Below are positions 46,318 through 57,364 of a stretch of 64,000 bases of DNA, in pieces. The position numbers were made by a program, and so were the translations under genes. The first letter of the stretch is position 1. Each line of letters begins with the position of its first letter. The notes beneath the pieces were generated by a model. The model saw only the letters and a list, made by a program, of their open reading frames with translations. It was not told the DNA's origin and searched no databases. The DNA comes from Cololabis saira (Eukaryota > Chordata > Actinopteri > Beloniformes > Belonidae), in the NCBI RefSeq assembly GCF_033807715.1, contig NC_084601.1:20974129-21038128 (forward strand), in the 5' to 3' direction.

Positions 46318-47973
46318 GACAATAGACCTTCGATGGAAACTCCTGTTCCAGAACAACGGCGCAATCAGCGACTCTATCTAAAATTTTAGAGGTTAAGGGA
46401 TCCACTTACAAAATCCCAAATTATTGTTGCTGAGTTGTTGTCGAAAGTCTGTGAATTGGAGTGCCGGAGAATGGTTGACGTCATCCTGAAATTTAGGTAA
46501 GTCCGCTGTGTGGTTGTGAGGGTTATTTTTTATTATTTTGTGTTATTGGGAACGTTATTGTAGAGATGTTTTTAGGAACGCTGGCAATTTCATAACACTT
46601 GAATTTGATTGTGTTGTGAGAATGTTCTGCTTCTCCTGCCTTAAGAATCTGACTCGCTCTTCTAAAAAGGTTTAATATCTCTGGTAACATTAAGGAAATA
46701 ATGGCCAGAATGCCATGTTGGTCTGAGTAGTCCAGTGGGACTTATAGCATATGCAGGACTTGAGGTCCAAAAAAAAAAATAAGTGTTGGAACACTGATAT
46801 ATTTGTGAGAAATAGACATACTGTATGTAGAGAAATAAGTGGGGATGACACGCTCTCCCCAAAATGGAGTATATTTCATTTCTGCAAGAATCGACTCGCT
46901 CTTCTTTGCATCAACAGGAATGATTTATATGCTCAGGTAGACTGATAGTTGGAAAGTTTTTGGGAAGTTTTTCAGTTCTTTAAATACATGTATGGTAATC
47001 ACGGTACCGATAGTTTTATTTGTTAGTTTTGTTTGTTACTTAGTTAGTATTAAATTGTTAAAATAACTAAAAAGCACTTTAAACTCCCTCAGATTTTTGG
47101 AGGGATGAAAGTAGACGCCGTAATGCAGAATCCCAAATAGCTTCGCTTACTGATCAAAATAAAAAGCTGATGGTTAGAAGGATTTAAAAACACAACGCAG
47201 ACGAAAAAGAAATTAGAGAACCAGTTAAATGATAAAATCAAAACCTTTATCCGGTGAAACTGATTAAAGAATCAAATGACGATGACACTTCTGATGACGA
47301 CTGGATTTTACAAAAATCCAAGATCTGTTGCCTACAAAATTTGGAGCCAAATAATGGTAAGAGATTTTAAATTAATAAACAAAATGGCTAGAGGAAACAG
47401 CGGTTAAACTAACTTTGCCACATGATTTGAAAAGTAAAGTACTTGATGCGCAAAGTACTTGATGCTTGTAGAATTCCCTTTTAATCCCACAGCTGTTGCC
47501 AAAATCACACCAGAGCAAGCTCAGACCTTTTTTTCACAGTATTTATTGCCTTAACAGTTCAAAGGGAAAATTGATAATCCCAGGGAACTTTATGCTAAAA
47601 CAATTTTGACAGCAAAAGAGAATTGTGGTCTGTCACGAGATCAGATTGATGGATTCCCTCCAGGGTACATGCAAAATATATATTTGCTAATTGCCCTCCA
47701 CAAAGGGTAGGCCTGGATAACGCAAAAAAAAGAATCTGAAATGTATGAAAATACTAATGTCTTTTTCAAAAGTGTTTCCTACACAGGTTGAGCGCTGAGA
47801 GGAGGCGCAGAGGAAACAGCCAATGATCGGCTCCCATTGGGGTGAGCCAAATCAGAACATCCCAATTTACATAATCTTATCCTGCCTATGGTAAAATTCA
47901 TCATGTAAGTGCATGGAAATCTGTCTGTGGCCTACTATAACGTCTCTGAATGCATGTATAACTAATCTCTAAC

Positions 47974-48568
47974 TAGAGGTGTCAAGTAACGAAGTACAAA
48001 TACCTCATTACCTTACTTAAGTAGAACTTTTGGTTGTGTATGCTTCACTGGAGTAATTATTTTTCAGACGGTTTTTACTTTTACTTTTACTTTTTTCACG
48101 CAATTATCTTTACTTTTTACTCCTTACGTTTTAAAAACAGCCTTACTCTATTTCATTTCGGCCTTTAAAAAACTATCCAGTTAAATTGTGCCATCCGGAT
48201 AGAGTGAATTTGGTTGTGGTTGGATGAGAAGTATAAACATATTTGGTTTGTACGTGTCTGCTCTCTGAAACACATGTTAATGCTCAATAATGCACATATA
48301 TGGTTCTTTAATATATTTGCATTATACTAAGATGCATTCATTTTCAATGGCTTTTAGCCTTAATGGTTTTTCCCCACTTATATTACTTTTACTTTTATAC
48401 TTTAAGTACTTTTGAAACCAGTACTTTATACTTTTACTTGAGAAAAAAATAAATAAAATAAAATAAATAAATTTTGAGTTGATACTTCAACTTCTACAGG
48501 AGTATTTTTGAACTCTAATATCTATACTTCTACCTGAGTAATGAATGTGAATACTTTTGACACCTCTG
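47974..48568. mobile_element. hAT MITE carried inside ERV-B
   Basis: 595 bp. Same element, position and flanking duplication as 32131-32737 in ERV-A, with small indels (a variable TTTTAC/AAATA run). Confidence 0.8.
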
Positions 48569-48602
48569 TCTTTAACACTCGTCCTGACCTTTCCTGTTTT
48601 CC

Positions 48603-49090
48603 TCACTGACGGCTCTGCTTATAAAAATGGAATACCATACGCAGGTTATACAATTTGTGATAATTCTTAATTGTTGAAAGCGCCCTCCATCTCCAGCTCC
48701 ACCCAAGTAGATGAAACTATATACTGATCAAAAGGTAAAACTGTTACAATCTATACAGATTCCAGATATGCTTTTGGTTGTGTATATTGTATTTTATAGA
48801 TTTTATATTTTGTGGGCGAACCAAGGATTTATTTCATCCTCGGAGATAAATGTGGTTAATTGATTGGTGAACTGTTACAAGCCTGTCAACTACCTTCATC
48901 TATTGCTTTGTTAAATGTGAAGCCCACACCCAGTCCAACCCTGTTTTCACTAGGCAATGCTTCAGCTGACCATGCAGCAAAAGAAACTGCCAAATTTGGC
49001 TTACCTGTCTATGTAAAACTTTGCCCTTCTATACCCGCTAACGACCTGGTTTCTCCTAATGATGTAGCTCTCCTACAAGAAGACTACTGA
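48603..49090 (+). pseudogene. ERV-B pol remnant: RNase H
   Basis: Counterpart of 32771-33258. The terminal 76-codon frame at 48860-49090 is identical in protein sequence to that of ERV-A and stops interrupt the upstream part. It is not a functional enzyme. Confidence 0.7.
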
Positions 49091-49679
49091 GGTGAAGAAA
49101 AAAACGGATTGTAGCATTCCCATGGTTGTAAAAATGTAAATAATTTGTGGGTCAGCAACGACGGCCGCGTTGTTGCACCCACATCCTTGTACACGTGAAT
49201 AGTTGATCACAGTTGGCAATCACAGATGAGAAAAAGGGGGAATGTGTCAGATAGTGTTGAAAGACTGATAAGCTCCAAGATTTGCATCCTATAAAAATAT
49301 TGCAAACATTATCAACACTCCCCCCCACCGTGACTTTTTTTTGAAGCTCTGCAAATAGACATTATGTGAGGGATATGAAATTATTCTTGTATGAAAATGT
49401 TCATGTATGAAAATGTTTTTGTATGTGCAGAGAATTTTAAACTGGACTTAAATGGACAATGTTGACACCTGTTAACACCCATTAGGAAGCACAAAACTCA
49501 CGCTTCATGAAAGGATTATGGGTAGACCTATGACCATACCAAGCAATTCAGTTCTGTATATATGAAGAAGATGGACTTCCATGCCATGGATGAATCCATG
49601 ATATCATTCTGTTGTACTCTAAACTTTTGCTGTCCAGTCAATCCACAGACAAGTAAAAGCTGTCCAGTCTCCTCCTAGT

Positions 49680-49892
49680 AACAAACCGTGCCATAACCTC
49701 CAACCCGGCAACTGGGTCTGTGTCAGGGAGTTCCGACGGAAAAACGCCCTGAAACCTCGCTGGTCTAAACCTCAACACGTCCTGCTCACCACCAACACCG
49801 CCGTCAAGTGTGAGGGGCGTCTAACCTGGTTCCACGCATCCCACTGCAAGAACACAACTCCTCGACCATGCAGCGGAAACCAGCCGATTCCT
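49680..49892 (+). pseudogene. ERV-B pol remnant: integrase C-terminal domain
   Basis: Same NWVCVREFRRKNALKPRW and TWFHASHCK text as in ERV-A, with no catalytic core upstream. Confidence 0.8.
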
Positions 49893-50004
49893 TCTTCTTC
49901 CTGCCCGGAAGTAGCTGAGCTCCAGCACCTGGGACCTCTGCAGAGGAGCAGGGGAGCAGGGGAGCAGGAGAGCAGGGGAGCAAAGGAGCAGCACAGGCCA
50001 AACT

Positions 50005-50358
50005 GTGACTCCACATGCTCTCCTTCTGAAGAACCGCTTGTTAAGCCTAAAACAAGCCAAAATCCACTATTATAGCTACCTTGCTACAATGGTTAATCGC
50101 TGTTCCATACCTCTACCAAAGGATGTTTACTGGATTTGTGGCGTGAAGGCTTGTGAATATCTTCCAAACGGTTGGTCTGGAATATGTGGTCTGGGCCATG
50201 CGGTACCAGCCATGAGAATCGTTCACATTGTTAGAAGAGAATTGTACACACACACACAAACACCATGGACAAGATTTTTTGGTGCCCTCGTTCCAAATTA
50301 CGGAGTCATGGCAGCTTTGGAACAGATAAGAGATTTATCCCATGCAGTTGAAGATTAG
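50005..50358 (+). pseudogene. ERV-B env remnant (117 codons)
   Basis: Differs from the ERV-A frame at two residues (Gln for Pro near residue 17 and Asp for Tyr near 109). The CX6CC motif lies in another frame at 50448-50474. Beyond it, a hydrophobic stretch LIFEFALLACCYLVSDH (about 50609-50660) may be the former membrane anchor. The same break as in ERV-A shows common descent from one defective provirus. Confidence 0.65.
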
Positions 50359-50801
50359 CCAACACCACTGCAAAAGACATGCCTATGCTCTCACAAGAAA
50401 TGACTGCTTTAGGGATGATGGATTTATTAGCTTCTCAAGGGGGAACTTGTGCTGTCATTAAAACTGAATGTTGTACATTTATACCCGCAATGCCACAGTC
50501 CAAGAAATAACGCATCACTTGAAAGATATTGCCAAAATGTTACATACACCTGTCATAAGTAGTTTGTTTCATTGGTTTAAAGAACAGTTAGGACACGTTG
50601 GTTACTTGATATTTGAATTTGCTTTGTTGGCTTGTTGTTATTTGGTTTCCGACCACATGTCTAAGGTTTACTTGCAAACACATGTATCACTCAAACTATT
50701 ACTAAAAGGTTTACTTGCAAACACATGTATCACTCAAACTATTACTAAAATGATGTACTCCACTGTAAAAAAAAAAAAAAAAAAAAAAAAAAATTGTGAA
50801 T

Positions 50802-51226
50802 TGATGAAGCATTTTGACCATTTGGCCCCCCTGCAGGGACACGACGACGCCTTGCAGATTGCTCAAGCCCCCCTTATGCTCATAGACATGCGGGTTCCAG
50901 TTCCTGGGGACCCCTGCCGGGACATTGTCACGCAAGGTCCGGCGTTCTGCATCCCTGCCGAGACTTCCAGCCCCCACAGAGACAAAGAACATATACGGAC
51001 TTCCTGATCACTGGGGTGGTCCCAAAGCTAAAAGTCCCACCTCTCTTACTGGGCTGGTTTATTCCTGTAACTTTTGTATAAAAACCCTTTGGACAAAGCA
51101 ATTTGTGTCGACACACCAAATACAGACTCGATCTGCGATGGTCATGTCGACCGCCGGCTGAACTGATTAAAACCTCTCTATACCACGAGCGGACTTCTGA
51201 ACTGGTTTTTGATAAATTCCACAACA
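50802..51226 (+). repeat. ERV-B 3' LTR
   Basis: 425 bp, appears identical to the 5' LTR. The target duplication CTAC follows and the minisatellite resumes. Confidence 0.9.
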
Positions 51227-51338
51227 CTACCCTCAGACCCTCACCTGTCTACCCTCAGACCCTCACCTGTCTACCCTCCGACCCTCACCTGTCTACCCTC
51301 CGACCCTCACCTGTCTACGCTCCAACCTTCACCTGCGG
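51227..51338. repeat. Minisatellite, right-hand remainder
   Basis: Five units of the same array that ends at 45870; the last (CTACGCTCCAACCTTCACCT) is diverged, as expected for an array edge. After this the sequence becomes non-repetitive. Confidence 0.95.
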
Positions 51339-51966
51339 TCTCCAGCTGATTCACTCTTAACACATCTCAGACCACAGGACTGATAGGATAATCTTATAAG
51401 ATTTAAGATCAGTGGGAAATGGGTCGGGAAGGGGAAAACTCCTGCAACAATGTCCTACGGACGGATGAGGCTACAATTCTTTGCCAACTAAAATGTGCCA
51501 AAAAACATACGCAATATTTCACCAGAAAAAAATAACTCATCTCAACTGCAAAGCATGTTGGAGGAGGGGTGAGTCATCGACCCGCCCATCACCTTCTCTG
51601 CATACCAGAGTATTCTCCAGGTTGGGTTACAGATGCACCTGGCTTGATCCGTTTTTACTGTCTACATTTTCCAGCAAAGCCCAATCTTAATGTGCATAAC
51701 TATCCCATTTAAAAACACATCCCTACCGCGTAACACTCTTCCGAAGGGGCCAAACCTTTTCAGTTAAATATTTAAATTTCTACCCATCTTTCTGATGCAC
51801 ACGTGATGATTTCAACAGCATGTTTCTTTCTTCTTTCTTTTTTGTTTATTTTGGTCATCCAAAAAACAATGTTATTACATTGGTGCGTGCAACCATCATT
51901 ATCATACAGCACACATGGGGAAAACAGCATGTTTGGTAATGTTCTAGACTGACGGTCTGACATCTG
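51339..51966. other. Unrecognised noncoding stretch
   Basis: About 0.6 kb between the minisatellite and a hAT relic. I searched it for the missing tmem54 membrane-helix exon on the - strand and did not find one. Confidence 0.4.
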
Positions 51967-51974
51967 GTGGGTTT

Positions 51975-52440
51975 ACAGGCTGGTCGGGTCCTATCGAGAA
52001 CCGGCTCTTATTCAAAATCGGTTCCCGGTGTTCCAAATCTTAGGAATCGTTTGCTGAATTTGCGATTCCCTTTTCGATTCCAGTGGGCACGAATGACATC
52101 ATCAAGCCAGCAGTCAATAGTAAGCATGGCGCCCAGGCGATTCAAACGCTCGAAAGTCTGATTACATTTCAGTAAAAAAGACGATAACAGGGCAACTTGC
52201 AATACTTCCCAAGTGAATATTTCGTCAAAGGGAGGAAATATACCAACTGCAAAAACATTTGCGGACACAGCACGGAATAACAATCAATTAATGTTGCGTT
52301 TCCGATCCACTCCGACCAACGTCAGTAATTCTCAACCCAGCAGCAGCAGCGTTAGCATGTCCTTGGCTAATAATACTGCAGGTAACTTATCAACTAAGGA
52401 ACACTGCCTATCATATTAGCAACAAGTAGAGTTGTTTTCT
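51975..52440 (+). pseudogene. hAT transposon 5' relic with broken BED zinc finger
   Basis: GAGAACCGGCTCTTATTC/GAATCG-rich start, then MAPRRFKRSKV at 52128-52160. A stop codon follows where the BED-domain Trp is expected, then LHFSKKDDNRATCNTSQV and ISSKGGN at 52164-52240. The second zinc-binding Cys is replaced by Ser. The order SKVW-HF-C-C-GN is that of ZBED-type hAT transposases. Two independent lesions in the finger show it is dead. Confidence 0.65.
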
Positions 52441-52589
52441 TGTTTTTTATTTAATATGATTACAAACATATTGTATCATAGCTATAAGTTGAGGTATGTT
52501 TGCCTCATTTTTCTCAAAAATGAATAAATAAATAAACAAATAAATAAAGGCACAGTGGAAAAACTTATTTGTTGTTGTTTTTCTGAGGC

Positions 52590-52800
52590 TGTATTTGCCT
52601 AACAGAAGAAAATTAAAGATCTTTGTGTTTTCACAGGGATTAAAAGAGGGTACTACTGTATGTAAATGCTGCCTCACAGCAATAATAATGCACCATCTCA
52701 CCATCATTTCTAAAACAGCACAACATGTGTTTGAAGACTCACTGCTCTGGTTTGGTGTCCCACGCTTCTCTGTGTCGGACAACAAGGCAGCCCCAGGAAG
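52590..52800 (+). pseudogene. LTR-retrotransposon integrase fragment
   Basis: One frame reads EGTTVCKCCLTAIIMHHLTI, then AQHVFEDSLLWFGVPRFSVSDN. This is the part of a Gypsy-like integrase core where the second catalytic Asp lies (GVP..SDN). The sequence after SDN is unrelated, so it is truncated. Other frames over it are not meaningful. Confidence 0.5.
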
Positions 52801-52923
52801 GACACGCAGGCAGCGAAGCAACGGGCAGAAAACACCAGCTGAATGACGCACGTCACGATCAAGGGCACCCAAAGGATCAGAGTGGTACTCTAGATGGAGA
52901 AAAGGGAAGTGGGTAGAAAACAC

Positions 52924-53881
52924 CAGACCTGGGAGAGTGTAATCTTAAACAACAGCAAGTTGCAACTACACGACATCAGTTGGTGTACCGGCTGGATAAT
53001 AACATCTGAGAGAATCGCCTTTATTCTCAGACGGGAAGACAGCAGAAATAAGAAACTGCACAGGAGAGATCAGCATTGTGTTCTTTTGTTGTTGCGTCCA
53101 CTTAGTTGCAAACTACAAACAGAATAAGAAGCTTACAGTTCAAAGTTTTCTTTGGAGATGATGAAACACGCTGGTAACCGCTTAACCACTTAACTGCCCC
53201 CGAGCAACTAATGCAGATGTGTTACAGCCAGAAGTCCAAGACACAAGTCCCATCTGCTCCTTCTTATCCAGAATTAGGTCTTACGATGTCAATGGGACAA
53301 TTTTGCGAAAGTTTAGACAAATCTTACGGGACTGCGGGTTGCAAAAGAGTAAAATTATTAAACACGTTTGATGTCGTAATGCCAAGATGCTGAAAAGAAA
53401 GCCTCAACCCCACCTCACACCTAGCCATCCCACCCTTTTTTAAGAGCCATGGGGTCAGATTTGAAAGTGTTGATTCTCATACCAGCTCCAATGAAAGACG
53501 GGGATGTGTTGGCAAACTGCAGAGATGAACTCTTGAGGCTCCAGTTATCACTCAATTAGCTGCTTACTCCTGCGCAAGTTTGTAACGTTACCTCTGGAGG
53601 TACCAACAGCTTCTCAATATCATTGAAGTTACAAGCAGATCAGAGAAAGGACCATCTTTTGAACTCTGGTCAATGGCACAAAGGACGCCAATGTTTCAAA
53701 GGGGAATCGGTGGAGTATAGGGATCTGCAGGAACTGCCATCCCAACCATAGGGATCTGCAGGAACTGCCATCTCGACCATAGGCCAGCAAGCTGGTGCTG
53801 TGGGAGCCAACACGCGGGCGCCGGTCAAGACGACGTCCTACACTAACATATGTGGACATACTCAAGAAGGATGCAGGGGCC
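52924..53881. other. Unrecognised, probably old retroelement sequence
   Basis: No intact frame. The phrase around 53440-53560 (LKVLILIPAPMKDGDVLANC, then DELLRLQLSLN) is coding-like with stops after it. A 29-bp duplication (CATAGGGATCTGCAGGAACTGCC) occurs at about 53717 and 53748. A hAT MITE lands in it at 53882 and it continues at 54504. Confidence 0.35.
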
Positions 53882-54495
53882 TAGGGCTGGGCGATATATC
53901 GAGATTTTAATATATATCGATATATTTTCAAACACGATATGGTACGAGACAATATCGTTTATATCGATTTAAAAAAAACATTTTTTTTAATGATTTTGAT
54001 ATAGCTTATTTTGTGACAAATTGACTTGAATGTTTTATTTGAGATTTGCACAAATGTTTTGTTATTTGCACAACTGTCAACCTCAGTGGAAAAGTCTGCC
54101 TGTTACTGTCTACATTGTATTAATTGTACAGTGTATTTTAATTTAATTGTTATGCAGGAAAGGGATATTTGTTTTATTTTATTCAAGAAGCATTTTTATT
54201 CTATATATGCAGGCAGTTTATTTTTATTTAATTTGTTTTATACATTTTGATATTGTGCAGACCTCTGTTAATAAAGGTACCTGTGTGACATTTGGCACGA
54301 GGCTTTGTATTAAAACTGACTGTTTTTTTAAGGGTTTGCCTCAGAAAAAAATGAAGCTAACAGAGATGCTATGCTATAATGCTTTGGGGGAAACCCCAAT
54401 TAAGGCACAGAAAAAATATCGAGATATATATCGAGTATCGCCATTTAGCTAGAAAATATCGAGATATGACTTTTGGTCCATATCGCCCAGCCCTA
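53882..54495. mobile_element. hAT MITE with perfect ends and target duplication
   Basis: 614 bp. Inverted ends TAGGGCTGGGCGATAT and ATATCGCCCAGCCCTA are exact. An 8-bp duplication CAGGGGCC lies at 53874-53881 and 54496-54503. Subterminal ATATCGA repeats occur at both ends. No transposase is encoded. Intact ends suggest recent mobility in trans. Confidence 0.92.
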
Positions 54496-54675
54496 CAGGG
54501 GCCCATAGTACCAGCGAACTGGAAAGATGTATGGAGAATCGGGATGACTGGAGACAACAATGGACGGCTCGTCTGAGGACGACCTAGAGAGATCCCTTCT
54601 GCCACCGGGCCATCGGCAGCAAAACATGACTGACTCCGTGAAGATGGATACCTCCCCACCCACTCATATACTCAC

Positions 54676-54867
54676 ATAGATCCTAGTTGGGTCAAAAGGA
54701 CACTCGTTGGTGACGCTCGAGTAACCGATGGCATCAGGAAAGCGGCAGTGAGTCAGGAGGCTCCGCCCACCATGAACAATGGCCCTCACCAATGAGACGA
54801 ATAACCCAACGGCTGAAGCCGCTGTCATGACCGCCGAGGCCAGGCTGAGTATGAACAGTGACCACAC
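54676..54867 (-). CDS. tmem54: tmem54 exon with third membrane helix
   Basis: 64 codons, phase 0 on both sides (acceptor TTTAATTCCCAG, donor GTGAGT). It reads VWSLFILSLASAVMTAASAV then GLFVSLVRAIVHGGRSLLTH and ends NECPFDPTRIY. The hydrophobic run is the third membrane helix. The loop with Cys and the ending CPFDPTRIY is the strongest match to human TMEM54 (CPFDPTRIY, from memory). TMEM54 is a poorly characterised four-pass membrane protein expressed in epithelia. The exon joins in frame to 58437-58496. Confidence 0.9.
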
Positions 54868-55251
54868 CTGGGAATTAAACAGACACGCAGGTGGAATAAT
54901 CATTCTAGGGAAACAGACAGTAAAAGATTTTTGAAAGTTTTGAAATGTCACAGCAGTAAAGGAATGGGTCGAGTCATCGCATGCGTTTTCCACTTCTATG
55001 TAACGGTTTCTGTGCACAGCAAATACAGACATCGTTACTCATCCGGTGTTTTCAGAGTCCTGACAAGTCAAGATGTTTCCTTTGAACACGGTCCATACAA
55101 GCAGGAACGACAGAAGTCTCAGGAATTTAAAAAGAAGAAGAAATAAACACTAAACCTGTGTAATGTAGCATCTGTTTCTGGATAGGGCACGGCGGAGTTT
55201 GATCAGATTGACTTGAGTCTTGTGTGGAGTTTGAAAAAAATGGCTGAGTTG
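54868..55251. other. tmem54 intron sequence
   Basis: Nothing recognised before the solo LTR. Confidence 0.5.
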
Positions 55252-55692
55252 TATTGAGGAATTTATCAAAAACCAGTTCAGAAGTCCGCTCGCGGTATAG
55301 AGAGTTTTTAATCAGTAAGCCGGCGGTGGACATGACCAGCACAGATCTAGTCTGTAGTTGGTGTGCCGACACAGATTGGTTTGGTCAAAGGGTTTTTATA
55401 CAAAAGTTACAGGAATAAACCAGCCCAGTGAGAGCCTGTCAGAGGTGGGACCCTTTAGCTTTGGGACCACCCTTGAGGGATCAGGAAGTCCGTATATGGT
55501 CTTTGTCTCTGTGGGGGCTGGAAGTCTCGGCAGGGATGCAAGACGCCGGACCTTGCGTGACAATGTCCCGGCAGGGGTCTTCAGGGACTGGAACCTGCAT
55601 GTCTATGTCTTAAGGGGTATATGAGGCTTGAGCAATCTGCAAGGCGTCGTTGTGTCCCTGCAGGGGGGCCAAACTGTGACAATGCTTCATCA
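55252..55692 (-). repeat. Solo LTR of the ERV-B type
   Basis: About 441 bp matching the ERV-B LTR on the - strand (same TATAAAA, ATTAAA and Pst-like CTGCAGGG start region). It is flanked by GTTG at 55248-55251 and 55693-55696. The CCACAACA end is altered and several indels are present, so it is older than ERV-B. It presumably arose by recombination between two LTRs that removed the interior. Confidence 0.85.
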
Positions 55693-55963
55693 GTTGCATT
55701 ATACTTCTCAAAAACTGAACACAAATAAACTTTACAAGAGAGACGGATGTCGCCTCAGGGCCAAAGTGAGCCAGAAGAGTTTGGATCTGTGTTCTGGTCA
55801 ACGCTTCTTCCACTTTCTTAAAAGTCTGCAGCGCTGCCGGCAGACATTTACAGAGGGATGTACCATTTCAGATGCTGACGTGGTGGCGAAATCAAAAATG
55901 CCCGCAGTGAGATCGACTCGCTCTTGCAACCAGCCTCTAGCCGTCAGTCGAGCGGATCTTATA

Positions 55964-56640
55964 GCGCTTTTCCACTAGTACCTACTCAGCCCGACTCGAC
56001 TCGCCTTGGTTCTTTTCCACTAGGGATCTAACGTGCCGTAGATACTTTTTCTGTATCTATTCTGCCGAGGTTCTAAGCGACTGAGACGGCTGCATCTGAC
56101 GTCATCACACTACAGGCCACCGATTGGTCAGGGGGTTGGAGTCAGACGTCTGAGTCAGGATGTGACATCAGTGAAAGAGAGACTCTGACGGCGGCTTCTT
56201 GTTCATTTTATTCGACAGGCAATGGCAGCACAAAAGTCTGTTTCATGATCCAACTCTGAGGTACAGATGTTCATAAACCTGGTGGCTGAGGAGAGAATTA
56301 AAAAAGGGATCTAGACGGGCGATAAGGAACGACAAGATCTACCAGGAGCTCTGTCACTTCATAGCTGCTCGCGGCTCCCAGCTGACTTTTCAGCAGCGCC
56401 GAGACAAACAAACTCTAATTTTTTTAAGTTTATATCGAAACCACAGTCCCAGAAGCACATATATCATCTCCTCAAGGTTCTACCTTTAGTGTTGTTGTCT
56501 TCTTCGTTTAGATCACACAATCAAATACGTCACAGCAGCTTCGCTCCAACCCTCCTACTTCTCATCTGCGTGTCTAAAAAGAAACGAGGGCAGGGCAAGG
56601 CAAGGCAAGTCGGCCTGAGTAGGTACTAGTATAAAAGCGC
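55964..56640. mobile_element. CCACTAGTAC-type MITE, copy B (most complete)
   Basis: 677 bp with GCGCTTTTCCACTAGTACC at the left and TACTAGTATAAAAGCGC at the right. CTCAGCCCGACTCGACTCG follows inside the left end, with GGCCTGAGTAGG inside the right. If TA at 55962-55963 and CA at 56641-56642 belong to the element, TTA is duplicated on each side, which would fit Harbinger. Related copies lie at 27070-27456 and 60005-60572. Confidence 0.75.
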
Positions 56641-57360
56641 CATTAGCTCCATATGAGTGTCAGTGCCGAAGCAAGAGGGTTGGCGTTTGGGAGTTTCAGC
56701 CGCACCTGCTGCGTATGTTCAATTCACAGCAGAGATAGGAAGACCGGAAATGTCTCACTCTGTTGAATTTTTTCTGCCAACAATAGTCGACAATGAATAG
56801 TTAGCGACTATTTTCATTATTAATTTTTGATGACAACGTAGACTAAACTAAACTATTCTGCACATTATCATGATCACATATACATCATGACAAACCGCAT
56901 ACAGAAGTCAACTGTCCAATAAGCTTACTGAGGTGTAAAAAAAAAAAAAAAAAACAACTTTGTGACAACAGAGCTGTCAAATTAGGATTTCCTCGGGGTG
57001 GAAAAAAGTGGAGAAGCTCTGGCAGCAAAGAGGTGATAAAAGGCATGTATCTGGTGTTTTCATTCACGCCTTCAGATGACAGGTGACCCGAGGAAAGTAA
57101 CACGGTTGAAAAGTCAAATTGTTGCCCGTCAGCCCCACCCTTCCTGCTTCGCCAGGGATTTCTCTGACAAAGACAGGCAGCGGTTTGTCATCCTCGGCCT
57201 GCTGCCTGCGTACAGCCGACCGCCTCGTCAGTCTCGTCTGAGCAGCCTGGCAGCTGACTGAGTCAACAGAGGAAAGGCTGCTCAAGGCGGGGGGGACAAC
57301 ACGGATGCTGTTTGAGCTCTACCGGCATGGATCCACAACATCTGAGGCCGAATGCTGCTT
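56641..57360. other. tmem54 intron sequence, nothing recognised
   Basis: Open frames near 57064-57285 on both strands overlap each other and show no known family. Confidence 0.45.
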
Positions 57361-57364
57361 TTAC

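Larger units (their letters stand above)
45871..51226 (+). mobile_element. ERV-B: defective endogenous retrovirus, 5356 bp
   Basis: LTRs of 425 bp (45871-46295, 50802-51226) appear identical to each other and run TGATGAAG to CCACAACA. The duplication is CTAC (45867-45870, 51227-51230), showing insertion into the minisatellite. The interior matches ERV-A almost base for base, including the hAT passenger, the pol and env remnants and their defects. The LTR centre is unrelated to that of ERV-A. It has an extra 43-bp tandem duplication at about 50666-50750 near the 3' end and a ~28-base A-tract before the 3' LTR. Confidence 0.9.

Noticed and set aside
46751..46945. Short frames in the ERV-B leader, counterpart of 30692-31090
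   Set aside because: They differ between the two provirus copies by frameshifts and show no conserved product.
52447..52923. A 158-codon - strand frame
   Set aside because: It is antisense to the integrase fragment and ends in AT-rich low-complexity sequence.
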